64,000 nt of DNA from Rhizobiales bacterium Ga0077537 (GCA_001464955.1 LNEM01000032.1:18127-82126), one strand, 5' to 3'. Counted from the stretch's first letter, positions 36,832-45,903 are shown. Program-made: numbers and translations. The notes: generated by a model not told the origin, from the letters alone.

Positions 36832-38447
36832 CGGATACGGCCAATCGCGGCTTCGATGCGGTGACGCTCGAGATCCTGTGGCGCCGCATGATTTCCGCGG
36901 TGGACGAGGCGGCAAAGGCGCTGCGCCGGACGTCGTTCTCGACGCTGGTCAACGAATCGAACGACTTTGCACTCGTCGTGACGGACGCCGATGGCCAAAG
37001 CCTCGTCCAGAACACGGAAAGCATCCCGTCCTTCATCGGCACACTTCCGGTGACGGTGAAGGAGTTCATCAAGGAGATCGGCAAGGCCGACATGCAGCCG
37101 GGCGATGTGCTGATCACCAACACGCCATGGCTCGCGACCGGACATCTCAACGACATCACCGTCGCAAAGCCGGTCTTTCGGGAGGGCCGGATCGTCGCGT
37201 TCGCGGCATCGACGGCTCATGCGCCCGACATCGGCGGGCGTGTGCGTTCGGCTGAAGCGCGAGAGATGTTCGAAGAAGGCTTTCACATCCCGATCATGAA
37301 GCTGATGAACGCGGGCGTGGTCGATGCGACGTTCATGCGGCTGCTCCGCGCCCAGGTGCGAACGCCCGATCAGACCGAAGGCGACCTGTGGGCCCAGTTG
37401 ACCGGTCTCGATCTCCTCGAGCGCCGCCTCGGCGATCTGATGGGGGAATATGGCCTTCCCGATCTCACCGGTTTTTCCGAGGAGATCCTCTCACGCTCCG
37501 AGCAGGCGATGCGTGCGGCGATCCGGGCGCTTCCGAATGGCCGTTACCCCTACGAGTTCCTGACGGACGGCCTCGACGACCCGTTCCGCTATGCGATCGC
37601 GGTCGAGGTGAAGGACGACCGCATCGATATCGACTACGCCGGTACCAGCGCCCAGGTCGATCGCGGCATCAATTGTCCGATCACCTACACCTATGCGATG
37701 TCGGCTTACGCGCTGAAATGCGCACTCCTTCCCGATATCCCGAACAATGAAGGCATCTTCCGCTGCATTGGCGTTACGGCGCCGGAAGGCAGCCTTCTCA
37801 ATCCGCGCTATCCGGCAGCGGTCGGTGGGCGCATGGCGACCGGTCACTATGTCCCGATCGCGATCTTCGGCGCTTTGCAGACGATCCTCGGCGATCATGT
37901 GATCGCGGCGTCGGGCTCACCGCTCTGGAGCCTCATTCAGACAGGCGTGCGCGCCAACGGCCGGACCTACGCCAATGTGCTGTTCTTCAATGGCGGCATG
38001 GGCGCCACGGGAGCCGGCGACGGCCAGAACGCGCTCGCCTGGCCCTCCAACGTGTCGAACGTTCCGGTCGAGCTGATCGAACGCAACGCGCCGATGCTGA
38101 TCCGCAAGAAGGAGCTGCGGCAAGGGAGTGGCGGAGTGGGCCGTCATCGCGGCGGACTGGGCCAGGAGGTTGTCTTCGAGGTGACGTCCGACACGCCCGT
38201 CGGCATGATCTTCATGGCCGAGCGGTGCAGGTTCCCGGCCCACGGTGCGAACGGGGGAGGAGAAGGCGCCTTGGGAGAACTGACGATCGATGGTCACACC
38301 GTCGATCATCGCCGGAACGTCGTTCTGACGAAGGGCCAGGTCGTGCGGCTTGCAACGCCCGGCGGCGGTGGCTTCGGCCAGGCATCCGCACGCAGCTCCG
38401 AGAGCGCCGCCGAGGACGCAGCGCTCGGCTACACCGAGGTTCGGTAG
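36828..38447 (+). CDS. hyuB: Hydantoinase B/oxoprolinase family protein, subunit B
   Basis: Partner of HyuA, 539 residues. Family motifs: the N-terminal VTLEILWRRMISAVDEAAKALRRTSFST, then GDVLITNTPWLATGHLNDITV with the following ASTAHAPDIGG, VDRGINCPITYTYAM and near the end RQGSGGVGRHRGGLGQEVVFE and LATPGGGGFGQ. The start overlaps hyuA. No hydantoin racemase or carbamoylase genes are adjacent. Confidence 0.93.
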   Translation: MTDTANRGFDAVTLEILWRRMISAVDEAAKALRRTSFSTLVNESNDFALVVTDADGQSLVQNTESIPSFIGTLPVTVKEFIKEIGKADMQPGDVLITNTPWLATGHLNDITVAKPVFREGRIVAFAASTAHAPDIGGRVRSAEAREMFEEGFHIPIMKLMNAGVVDATFMRLLRAQVRTPDQTEGDLWAQLTGLDLLERRLGDLMGEYGLPDLTGFSEEILSRSEQAMRAAIRALPNGRYPYEFLTDGLDDPFRYAIAVEVKDDRIDIDYAGTSAQVDRGINCPITYTYAMSAYALKCALLPDIPNNEGIFRCIGVTAPEGSLLNPRYPAAVGGRMATGHYVPIAIFGALQTILGDHVIAASGSPLWSLIQTGVRANGRTYANVLFFNGGMGATGAGDGQNALAWPSNVSNVPVELIERNAPMLIRKKELRQGSGGVGRHRGGLGQEVVFEVTSDTPVGMIFMAERCRFPAHGANGGGEGALGELTIDGHTVDHRRNVVLTKGQVVRLATPGGGGFGQASARSSESAAEDAALGYTEVR

Positions 38448-38476
38448 AGGTCCCGGCCCGGCCGACGGAGGCCGTT

Positions 38477-38704
38477 CTACCTCTGTCCGGTGCCAGCCCG
38501 ACGCCGGGCGAGCCACGCATCGCGCTCGCGAGCCAGATCGAGAACAGGTGCCGGGGGTGCGGCAGCCTGGCTCGCCGGTGCGATCCCATGCGCGGCCTTT
38601 GCTTCCTGCTGCGCGCGAATCGCCGCGCGAATGGCGACGTGAAGCCTGGCCTGAAGGTCCTGCAGCTGCAGAAGGGAGAGCTTGCTCAGCTCGGCATCGG
38701 TCAT
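38477..38704 (-). CDS. Small hypothetical protein, probably helical
   Basis: 75 codons, ATG at 38704. The product begins MTDAELSKLSLLQLQDLQARLHVAI and continues Ala/Arg/Gln-rich, so two amphipathic helices are likely, then a Pro/Ala linker and a basic end. It is convergent with hyuB. The Shine-Dalgarno is weak. The composition and heptad-like leucines look like a real small protein, but no family is recognised. Confidence 0.5.
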   Translation of the reverse strand: MTDAELSKLSLLQLQDLQARLHVAIRAAIRAQQEAKAAHGIAPASQAAAPPAPVLDLARERDAWLARRRAGTGQR

Positions 38705-38867
38705 TGGGCACTCGCAAGTTGGGTCGAGTCGCGGGCACTTTAGCAGGGGAATTGCGACGAGTCGGGGGCGCTCTGCACTGGTGTGGACAAGCCGGCCCCG
38801 CGCTGAACCGACAGCCGATACGGACAGCGTTGGCCGTTGGGATGTCGAACGGTCAACCGGCGCATAT

Positions 38868-39238
38868 TCACTGGCAGGTCGGAAGTCCTGTGAACTGAAC
38901 CAGGCCAAAGCCGTAGCTGTTGTCCCGACCGGGAGCGCCGAGGTCGCGCGCCGTCGCGCTAAGCGTGTCGAGGATGCGGGATGGTTCCACGCTCGCCAGG
39001 GCTTGGGCATAGGCAGCGGTCACGAGAGGCGCGGCAAACGACGTTCCATCGACCTGCCGCAGGCTCCCGTTTGCGCCTGCAACGGCGAGGCCGACGCCCG
39101 GGGCTGCGAACGCAATGTGCTGACCGCGAGCCGAAAGCCGGGATGGTCGGAGCCGGGTGTCGACGGCCGCAACTGCGACGACGCCATCGTAGCGGGCGGA
39201 ATAGCCGAGCGTGTTGCCGCCGTCGGGCCGTCCCGCTG
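38868..39238 (-). pseudogene. Subtilisin-like (S8) serine peptidase, C-terminal remnant
   Basis: Minus-strand frame ending at the TGA at 38868-38870. It translates to SARYDGVVAVAAVDTRLRPS, then ARGQHIAFAAPGVGLAVAG, GTSFAAPLVTAAYAQAL, and ends NSYGFGLVQFTGLPTCQ. GTSFAAP is the catalytic-Ser motif and the rest matches the last third of an S8 peptidase domain. The catalytic Asp and His regions are missing, no Met codon or Shine-Dalgarno opens the frame, and upstream DNA in this frame is not protease-like. It is a decayed remnant of about 120 codons. Confidence 0.75.
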
Positions 39239-39573
39239 CGGTTCGAGTAATTTCTGACCTCGCGACCGAGGCTGAAGCGCGCGACCTTGTCGCCAGGTTC
39301 TGCAGGACGGCCGAAATGGCCCGGGAAGCCTATTCACAGCCTCTCGACGAGGCGCCTCCCAAGGCCCCGGTCGATGCGATTCTCAAGGGAACCGGCAAGG
39401 CACGGGCCACAATGGGGGACGTCACGTCGTCCTCCGATAGCGCCGCCGTCGTCGACGTGGAAGCGAGACGGCGGCCGACGCGCCTGCGTGAGAGGCACCG
39501 TCTCCCCATCGCTGCATCACGCAAGACCTATGCGTGCGAATTGAACCCGACCCCGAAGCGTCCTCACCCCTGA
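39211..39573 (+). other. Degenerate frame, possible anti-sigma-factor remnant
   Basis: On the plus strand the segment TEAEARDLVARFCRTAEMAREAYSQPLDEAPPKA looks like the helical linker of membrane anti-sigma factors, after which the frame loses any character. The start overlaps the S8 remnant on the other strand. There is no Shine-Dalgarno. It may be part of the same decayed cluster; I am not confident that it is coding. Confidence 0.2.
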
Positions 39574-39703
39574 CGGGAATCCGTGTGGCTATGCCCGTTG
39601 TCGGGCGGGGCAGAAAACTCGGACGCAGTGTGGCTGCCGAGGCTCGAGCGGGGCCGGTGAAGCGTGCTTGTGCCCGATCCACGTTCGGTCCTCGCGTCGC
39701 CGT

Positions 39704-40642
39704 TCAAGTCCGCAATTTCCGAAAGCGGGCACGGCTTGCCGTCCTGATGCGCTCGCGAAGCCACAGATTGGCGGGATCGTCCTGGTGCCGCCTGTGCCAG
39801 TAGAGGCACCAGTCGAACGTTTGGTCCGTGAATGGCAGTTCGCGGACAACGAGTGATCTCGTCTGAACTGCAGCCGCAAAGGCTCCCGGCATGACTGCCA
39901 CATAGTCCGTCGTCGCCAGCACGTGTGGTACGAGCAGCCAGTGTGGCACATTGAGAGCCACGTCCCGCTCGACATGCGCTTTGGACAGGATGTCGTCGGC
40001 GAACCGCATGTCCGTCGGCGACATCGACACCTTGAGATGTCTCGTCGTCAGCAAGCGCTTGAGCGTGATCTTGCCCGTCGTCAATGCGTGGCTGGCTGGC
40101 ATGATCGCGACCATCCGGTCGGCAAAAAGCACTTCCCGTTTGACCGTCCCCGTATGCTCGAGCCCCATGCTGACGGCGACGTCGATCTCGTCTCTTTCGA
40201 GGGCATCGATCGTCTGGGACGGCGATAAGTGCTTGACGTCGAGACTGACACTTGGCGCTCCCAGAGCGACCTCCTTCATGAGACCTGGAAGAAGAAGGTA
40301 GCTCAGGAGGTCTGAGAGCCGGATTACAAAGCGGCGAACTGATTTTTCCGGGTCGAAACCCTGATCGCTCGCCATGACCCGTTCGATCTGGCCTATCGCC
40401 TGTCGTAAGGGTTCGATCAGTGCGTCAGCCCGAGGCGTCGGCTGCATGCCGTTGGCGGTGCGAATGAGGAGTTCGTCCTTGAACACCGCGCGAAGTCTCG
40501 CCAGCGCACTGCTCATCGCGGGCTGCGACAAGCCTACGATCCGCGCCGCCCGCGTGACATGCCTCTCACGCAGCAACGCGTCCAGAACAACCAGGAGATT
40601 GAGGTCTACCCCGCGGAGGTTGGTCACGCCCGCTCCTTTCAT
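39704..40642 (-). CDS. LysR family transcriptional regulator (NodD-like subgroup)
   Basis: 312 residues from the ATG at 40642 (GGGAG Shine-Dalgarno). The winged helix-turn-helix is LRGVDLNLLVVLDALLRERHVTRAARIVGLSQPAMSSALARLRAVFKDELL, about residues 8-60, with the periplasmic-binding-like effector domain at about 95-300. The wording of the N-terminus resembles the NodD/NahR branch. It is divergent from the haloacid dehalogenase gene (125 bp between), the usual target position. Confidence 0.92.
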   Translation of the reverse strand: MKGAGVTNLRGVDLNLLVVLDALLRERHVTRAARIVGLSQPAMSSALARLRAVFKDELLIRTANGMQPTPRADALIEPLRQAIGQIERVMASDQGFDPEKSVRRFVIRLSDLLSYLLLPGLMKEVALGAPSVSLDVKHLSPSQTIDALERDEIDVAVSMGLEHTGTVKREVLFADRMVAIMPASHALTTGKITLKRLLTTRHLKVSMSPTDMRFADDILSKAHVERDVALNVPHWLLVPHVLATTDYVAVMPGAFAAAVQTRSLVVRELPFTDQTFDWCLYWHRRHQDDPANLWLRERIRTASRARFRKLRT

Positions 40643-40767
40643 GTCGTCGATGCTCCCGACAGCACAGATTATTGATATTGTGAATAGTGATATGTAAATA
40701 ATCAATTGGATGAATGAGAAGCCTTGCTGTCAGATCTCCGGACGGAAAGGTCAACGGAGATGCGCGC

Positions 40768-41475
40768 ATGGAACGCACGGACGTCTTGAAGCGCGAAGTG
40801 AAGGCGCTGGTGTTCGATCAGTACGGCACGATCGTCGACATGCAAAAAGGGCTGACCGACGTCGCCGGTCCATTTCTGAAACGGAAGGGCTGGGACGGAA
40901 ACCCGCATCAGTTCGTGACCTGGTGGAGGCGCACGCACTTCGAGAATTCGATGATTGACGCGCTCTGCGATCGTGGGCACACGCCATACCGCCAGATCGG
41001 CCATCGGGCCGTGTCATACGTCATGGACCGCTGCGGCTTGACGTACTCGCAGGACGAGGTGCGCGGGCTCGTTTCCGAGATCGAGAAGCTGAAGCCGTTT
41101 CCGGATGTCGTCACTGCGCTCGAACGTCTCCGAGCGGCCGGCTATCACCTCGTGATCTTGTCGAACGGCGACCCGGACATGCTCGAGGCGGCAGGCCCGC
41201 ACATCGGTTTTCAGTTCGATCAGGTCATCTCGGTCGCAGAGGCCGGTTACTTCAAACCGCATTGGAAGACCTACGCGAAGGCCGAAGAGTTGACCGGCCT
41301 CGACCGGTCGAGCTGCCTGTTCGTGGCCAATCACGCGTTCGATTGCATTGGCGCCAAGTCGTATGGCATGCGCACGGCCTTCATCGATCGCCGTAAGCGT
41401 CCGTTTGGCGAGACCCCGCATCGAGCAGATCTGATCGTTGCGAATTTCGTCGAGCTGGCCGAGGCGCTGTGTTGA
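40768..41475 (+). CDS. Haloacid dehalogenase type II (HAD superfamily)
   Basis: 235 residues; the ATG at 40768 has a GGAGA Shine-Dalgarno. Nucleophile Asp17 in VFDQYGTIVD, Ser in LSNGDPDM, Lys in YFKPHWKTY and the C-terminal FVANHAFDCIGAKSYGMRTAFIDR follow the L-2-haloacid dehalogenase pattern (EC 3.8.1.2). Such enzymes release halide from 2-halocarboxylates, but many members act on other substrates. It is divergent from, and probably controlled by, the LysR regulator. Confidence 0.88.
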   Translation: MERTDVLKREVKALVFDQYGTIVDMQKGLTDVAGPFLKRKGWDGNPHQFVTWWRRTHFENSMIDALCDRGHTPYRQIGHRAVSYVMDRCGLTYSQDEVRGLVSEIEKLKPFPDVVTALERLRAAGYHLVILSNGDPDMLEAAGPHIGFQFDQVISVAEAGYFKPHWKTYAKAEELTGLDRSSCLFVANHAFDCIGAKSYGMRTAFIDRRKRPFGETPHRADLIVANFVELAEALC

Positions 41476-42387
41476 GGCGTCGATACCTCCTCTCGCAGTC
41501 ATCCGTGTCCGTAGCTGGCGCTGGGTCTTGTCGGCCGCCTTCGACACTAACGACGTTCAGCACAAATGCGGCTAGTCGGACCTGAACTCCCGTATGCCAT
41601 GCACAGGATGACCGAGGGCGACGGCATTCGCGACCTCTCGGGGCGCTACGGCGTCGCCCTCGGGGAGCGGTTCTGACGGCAGCTTCCTGAAGCAAATGGC
41701 GAGTCTCGGTCGCCTTCTGCGAAGAGCTCGATAGTGCATAGTGCCGGGCTTGCTGAGCCATGGGGCCCACGATGGGCGCCTCGTGTACGACGACGATGTG
41801 TCGTCTCGGAGGAGGGTGTTCACCCGCGTGGACTGCCTCACGATGGTGGTTGCGATGCACAACACGTGAGCCCACACGAAAGAACAACCCACACGGCGAT
41901 GCCCGGACGATAGCGGCTCGCCGAGGCGGTCCACTGTGGCGTGCGCCGGTGAGACGGGCTCAGCCGCAAGAACGGGCTCTTCATCGGTCGCGACGAGGCC
42001 GGCGCCAACGGGGCGATCATCGCCTCTCGCGCCAGACCGCCAATGGAGGCCTTGAGCGGAACGACGAGCGCGAACAGGCCGAAATCGATCCGCATAACCC
42101 GTCCGAGGACCCAGACCAGGCCGAGCGAAGGCAGGACGACCACCAACACGTAGAGCAGCAATTGCATGGCCGATGCGGCGCGTGACCCCAACCGGGGCTT
42201 CGTGTCGAAAGATCGGGCATGAAGGACTACGCGACAAGCGATACGCAGGAGGATCAATCCGAACAGGACGGTTCTCAGCGGCTTCAAACCGTCATCAACA
42301 AAGCTGCCTTTTGGAGATTCGTGCGCGTCTCATGGTCAACCGATGACAGCAATGCTGCCATCGGCCCGTGCCTGTCGCCGACGGTCA
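41476..42387. other. Roughly 900-bp stretch without an intact gene
   Basis: No frame here has both a plausible start and a family resemblance along its length. The right part contains a possible cytochrome b561 remnant (separate entry). The left part shows nothing recognisable on either strand. Together with the S8 remnant this marks 38.4-42.4 kb as a decayed region around the LysR/dehalogenase pair. Confidence 0.6.
41990..42300 (-). pseudogene. Possible cytochrome b561-like membrane protein remnant
   Basis: Minus-strand frame with LRTVLFGLILLRIACRVVLHA, then AASAMQLLLYVLVVVLPSLGLVWVLG and FGLFALVVPLK. Spacing and wording resemble helices 2 and 3 of bacterial cytochrome b561 (the HKSxGL..LLRLLWR and HxxLYALLLxxPLSGW blocks), but the haem His residues and the first and fourth helices are missing. 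The frame then runs into low-complexity sequence. A remnant is plausible; a chance hydrophobic frame is possible. Confidence 0.3.
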
Positions 42388-42669
42388 TCAGGACCGGTTT
42401 CGGCTGCGAACGACTTCCAGCGAGGCAGGATCGAGGTACAGCTTGATGCGCTCACCGGATTTCCCGAATGCCTTCACTTCGTAGCAGCCGTCGTCGACTT
42501 CGATTTCGCGGATCTCGTAGCCCTTCGATTTGACGGCCGCGACCGCATCCTCCATCGAGCGCCATTCGGCCCGCGGCACGTACCGGCAATGATCGTCGCT
42601 GGCGCGCACAGGGGCCGTCTCTGCCATCAGTGCGCTCGCAGCGACAAAAGCGGAAATGAGGATTTTCAT
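42388..42669 (-). CDS. Small periplasmic PepSY-domain protein
   Basis: 93 residues. Signal peptide MKILISAFVAASALMAETAPVRA, then one PepSY unit: WRSMEDAVAAVKSKGYEIREIEVDDGCYEVKAFGKSGERIKLYLDPASLEVV. One Cys pair could form a disulfide. It is divergent from a second PepSY gene that leads a two-component operon; small PepSY proteins next to such systems (as FeuN with FeuPQ in Sinorhizobium) act as periplasmic modulators of the sensor kinase. That role here is inference. Confidence 0.88.
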   Translation of the reverse strand: MKILISAFVAASALMAETAPVRASDDHCRYVPRAEWRSMEDAVAAVKSKGYEIREIEVDDGCYEVKAFGKSGERIKLYLDPASLEVVRSRNRS

Positions 42670-42785
42670 GGGTCGTCTCCTGTTGGTTCGGTCGTCACCA
42701 GCCCTCTAGAGCGGAACGACGGAAAACCTATGGGAAGACGGATGTCGAACCGCTGAAGCGCACCGTCAGCATCATGACAGCTCGT

Positions 42786-42802
42786 TGTAAGCCGAATGTC
42801 AG
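42786..42802 (+). promoter_or_regulatory. Candidate response-regulator direct repeat in the divergent PepSY promoter region
   Basis: TGTAAG-CCGAA-TGTCAG is a 6-bp direct repeat with 11-bp period, the geometry that OmpR-family regulators bind. It lies about 85 bp upstream of the plus-strand PepSY gene and 115 bp from the minus-strand one. The site would suit autoregulation by the neighbouring regulator. Only spacing and position support this. Confidence 0.35.
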
Positions 42803-42885
42803 GCAAGGACCGCTAGACTGGCGCAGCAGCGGAGTGCGCTTCGAAGACGTCGACGACGGCCGCCAGAATGGGACGGGACAGCAGG

Positions 42886-43233
42886 ATGAGGCTCCCTCGA
42901 AGACGCGTCATGATCGCTCTGGCTGGTCTCGGGTTCTCCGCCCTCGGCGCGGCGACCGCTGAGGCCCGCCGTGGTGGCCGTGACCGCCCGGAGGAAGACG
43001 ACGACGACCATGCGGCTGCGGCACGAGCACGCACCGCAGGTGAAATTCGACCACTTATTGAAATTCTCGAACACATGAAGATCGCGCATCCCGGCGAGGT
43101 CGTCGGTATCGAGCTCGAACGAAAGAAGGGGCGCTGGATCTACGAGATCAAACTCATCGCACCGGGAGGGCGGTTTCTCGAGATCTATATCGATGCGGGC
43201 GACAAGAGCACGATCAAGATCGAAGGCAAGTGA
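42886..43233 (+). CDS. PepSY-domain periplasmic protein leading a two-component operon
   Basis: 115 residues from the ATG at 42886; ATG 42868 is possible. Signal peptide MRLPRRRVMIALAGLGFSALGAATAEA, an acidic stretch (EEDDDD), then a PepSY-like unit: IRPLIEILEHMKIAHPGEVVGIELERKKGRWIYEIKLI and IYIDAGDKSTIKIEGK. The stop overlaps the response-regulator start (TGATG), so it is co-translated with the two-component system and is a likely sensor partner. Confidence 0.85.
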   Translation: MRLPRRRVMIALAGLGFSALGAATAEARRGGRDRPEEDDDDHAAAARARTAGEIRPLIEILEHMKIAHPGEVVGIELERKKGRWIYEIKLIAPGGRFLEIYIDAGDKSTIKIEGK

Positions 43234-43919
43234 TGCGGATACTGCTGATCGAGGACGAGGATGGGATCGCACGCCGCGTGGTGCGCGCGCTGACCGCCTC
43301 CGGCTATATCGTCGAACATGACCGCAACGGTGAGGACGGCTGGTACCGCGGCGACTCGGAAAACTTTGACGCCGTCGTGCTTGATCTCGGTCTTCCGCAG
43401 ATGGACGGTCTGCAGGTCCTGAAGCGCTGGCGGGCGGCCGGGCGTACGATGCCCGTTCTCATCCTGACGGCGCGGGGAACGTGGATGGAGCGCGTCGAGG
43501 GTATCGACGCTGGCGCCGACGACTATCTTCCGAAGCCGTTCCAGATGGAGGAACTTCTCGCGCGCCTCCGAGCCATCGTTCGCCGTTCGGTCGGCGCTGC
43601 GGAGAGTGTCCTTCGGGCCGGTTCCGTCTCGCTCGACACACGGCGCATGGCCGTTCTGTTCGACGGGGCACCGATCGACCTCAGTCAGCTCGAGTATCGC
43701 CTGCTGAGCTACCTTATGCATCATCGTGGCCGCGTCGTATCGCAGCTCGAACTGACCGAGCACGTATACGGCGAGGATATCGAACGAGAGAGCAACGCGA
43801 TCGAGGTCCTGGTCGCGCGCGTGCGCAAGAAAATCGACGCGGGGCTGATCCTGACGAAGCGCGGCTTCGGCTACATGATTCCGCTCGACGACCCGGGTGC
43901 CATCGATGTCGATGTCTAG
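43233..43919 (+). CDS. OmpR/PhoP family response regulator
   Basis: 228 residues. Receiver domain 1-115: acidic pocket in LLIEDED, phospho-acceptor Asp51 in VVLDLGLPQMDG, Lys in YLPKPFQMEEL. The C-terminal winged helix (about 130-222) has DLSQLEYRLLSYLMHHRGRVVSQLELTEHVYG and RVRKKIDAGLILTKRGFGYMI. ATG at 43233 overlaps the PepSY stop. It resembles the PhoP/FeuP group that controls envelope and cation responses. Confidence 0.93.
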   Translation: MRILLIEDEDGIARRVVRALTASGYIVEHDRNGEDGWYRGDSENFDAVVLDLGLPQMDGLQVLKRWRAAGRTMPVLILTARGTWMERVEGIDAGADDYLPKPFQMEELLARLRAIVRRSVGAAESVLRAGSVSLDTRRMAVLFDGAPIDLSQLEYRLLSYLMHHRGRVVSQLELTEHVYGEDIERESNAIEVLVARVRKKIDAGLILTKRGFGYMIPLDDPGAIDVDV

Positions 43920-45309
43920 CCGGTCCATTCGGTTTCGCCTGGTCTCGACGGCGCTCATCGCGATCCTTGGCTCCATGACGATCGCCGTCTACGCCCTGAC
44001 GGTGCTGTTCGAGCATCACGTCGAACGCCGCGTCGTCGCCGCGCTCGAGGCGGATATGCGCCAACTCATGGCAGGGCTCACGGTTGCCGAGAGCGCGAGC
44101 GTTTCACTTCAGCGGCGGCCGGCGGATCCCCGATACGATCAGCCACTGAGTGGCGTGTATTGGCAGGTCACGACAGGCACTGCAGTTCTGGAGCGATCAC
44201 GATCGCTGTGGGACGAGACACTGGCATTGCCGGCGGATGACCCGACGAAGGGGCTCCATGAGCACGTCATTCCCGGTCCCAAGGGGCGGCCGCTCGTCGC
44301 CGTGGAGCGCGCGATCCGTATAGATCGATCAGAAAAGCCAGTGACAGTCCGTTTCGTCGTTGCCCAGGACCGTGCCGACACCATCGCGGCAATCGCGAGT
44401 TTCAATCGCGAAATCATGCTGATGCTGCTGGTCCTCGGGACACTCCTTCTCCTGGCCTTTGGTATCTCGGTGTCTGTCGGGTTGCAGCCGTTGACCCGTC
44501 TCAGGAATGATCTGGCGGATCTGCATCATGGCGGCATCCGGAGGTTGGGCGGCCAATACCCGGCCGAAGTGGCCCTTCTGGTGAGCGATCTCAACAAGCT
44601 GCTCGATGCCCGCGACCGTGTCGCCGAGCGAAATCGCCGTCGAGCTGCCGACCTGGCCCACGGGCTGAAGACACCCATCACGGCGATCTCGACGATTGCG
44701 GAGGAATTGCGGGACGCCGGCCAGAGCGACATTGGCAAGGAACTGACCGACTACGCTGCGATAATGCAGCGCCACGTCGAGCGGGAGCTGGCATTGGCCC
44801 GGAGTGTTCACGGAACCCATTCAGTAGCGCCGACACCCGTGCAGCCACTTGTTGCCGCGATCGTGCGGAGCCTCGAGCGACTGCCTCGCGGCCAGGAGAT
44901 CGAGTGGACCATCGAGATCCCGGCAAGGCTGGCTGTGCCCGTCGACCCGACAGCGCTCGCAGAAGTCATCGGCGGGCTGCTCGACAATGCGCGAAAATGG
45001 GCGCGCGGCCGAGTCTCCATTCGGAGCACCGAAACGGACGGAAGAGTGCATCTCTCCGTCACCGACGACGGGCCAGGCGTCGCCCCGGAAAAGTTGACGA
45101 GCCTCGCGTCGCGCGGCGTCCGGCTCGATCAGAAGCAGCCTGGTTCAGGTCTTGGCCTCGCCATCGCCTCCGAGATCATGTCGGAACTCGGCGGGTCGAT
45201 CAGTTTCAGCAACACGCCTGCGGGCGGCTTCGTCGCCAGCATTGCGCTCCCAGTGGCAAATGGTGCGGGCATCGCGACCGCAGGCATCCAGCCGCCATTC
45301 AGAAGCTGA
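43912..45309 (+). CDS. Sensor histidine kinase (PhoQ/FeuQ-like)
   Basis: 465 residues from the ATG at 43912, which overlaps the response-regulator stop; ATG 43906 and GTG 43897 are alternatives. Two transmembrane helices (about 10-32 and 168-190) flank a periplasmic sensor of about 135 residues, followed by HAMP. The phospho-accepting His250 is in RAADLAHGLKTPITAIS. The ATPase domain has an N-box (GLLDNARKWA), G1 (VTDDGPGV) and G2 (GSGLGLAIASEIM). The ADLAHGLKTP form of the H-box is typical of PhoQ-like kinases. Confidence 0.93.
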   Translation: MSSRSIRFRLVSTALIAILGSMTIAVYALTVLFEHHVERRVVAALEADMRQLMAGLTVAESASVSLQRRPADPRYDQPLSGVYWQVTTGTAVLERSRSLWDETLALPADDPTKGLHEHVIPGPKGRPLVAVERAIRIDRSEKPVTVRFVVAQDRADTIAAIASFNREIMLMLLVLGTLLLLAFGISVSVGLQPLTRLRNDLADLHHGGIRRLGGQYPAEVALLVSDLNKLLDARDRVAERNRRRAADLAHGLKTPITAISTIAEELRDAGQSDIGKELTDYAAIMQRHVERELALARSVHGTHSVAPTPVQPLVAAIVRSLERLPRGQEIEWTIEIPARLAVPVDPTALAEVIGGLLDNARKWARGRVSIRSTETDGRVHLSVTDDGPGVAPEKLTSLASRGVRLDQKQPGSGLGLAIASEIMSELGGSISFSNTPAGGFVASIALPVANGAGIATAGIQPPFRS

Positions 45310-45662
45310 TGAACCAAACCTGGACCGGTGCGGATACTGGCAAGGCCATCAGATCAAAGTGGCCCACCGTCTCAGGCCGGTGATGGCTGATGCAAGGCGA
45401 AATGTCGATCACTTTGCCCACGGCACGCTCGCCCACCGTCCGACATGCCGAAGTCGGCAACTTCACTGGGCCCCAAGTCCATCAGCAACACGACCGATGC
45501 CCGTTGTCGTGCGCTCACCCCGACGAACGGCACCGCCTGGCGAAACACGTCAAGCGCACGGACGCGCTCGCCGACCCCAACACTCCCTCCGGGCCCCCAT
45601 GGTTTCCGCTGGCCCGTCGCAGTTGCCGGCGTCTTGGAAGGCGCACAAGTGTCTGATTATGT
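45310..45662. other. Intergenic region before tRNA-Arg, nothing recognised
   Basis: About 350 bp between the kinase stop and the tRNA. No frame has a plausible start or family resemblance, and no strong hairpin or repeat was seen. Confidence 0.5.
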
Positions 45663-45739
45663 TGGCGATCCCGGCAGGATTTGAACCTGCGACCCCCAGA
45701 TTAGGAATCTGGTGCTCTATCCAGCTGAGCTACGGGACC
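45663..45739 (-). tRNA. tRNA-Arg (anticodon CCT)
   Basis: Read on the minus strand it begins GGTCCCGTAGCTCAGCTGG and ends with CGGGATC, discriminator G and an encoded CCA. The anticodon arm is CCAGA-TTCCTAA-TCTGG, giving anticodon CCT, which reads AGG. The T-arm contains GGTTCAAATCC. All stems pair, with one G-T pair in the acceptor. It is an isolated tRNA gene, a common landing site for integrative elements, but no integrase lies beside it. Confidence 0.97.
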
Positions 45740-45903
45740 GTGGCCGGCGTTGGCGTTCGGCGACCGGGCCGGTGCGACATCGAGGTGCCCGAGCAGCCGC
45801 CTCGCGTCAAGTCAGAAGCGTGTCGGAGCCCCCAAAGGCGATTGCGGCGGGGCGCGTAAGCTGGGCAGCTGCGCGGGCGTCGGTGTCGCGGCTGGCGCAC
45901 TTG

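Noticed and set aside
45663..45739. tRNA-Arg as an active island insertion site
   Set aside because: The tRNA is complete and no integrase or duplicated 3' end is found on either side.
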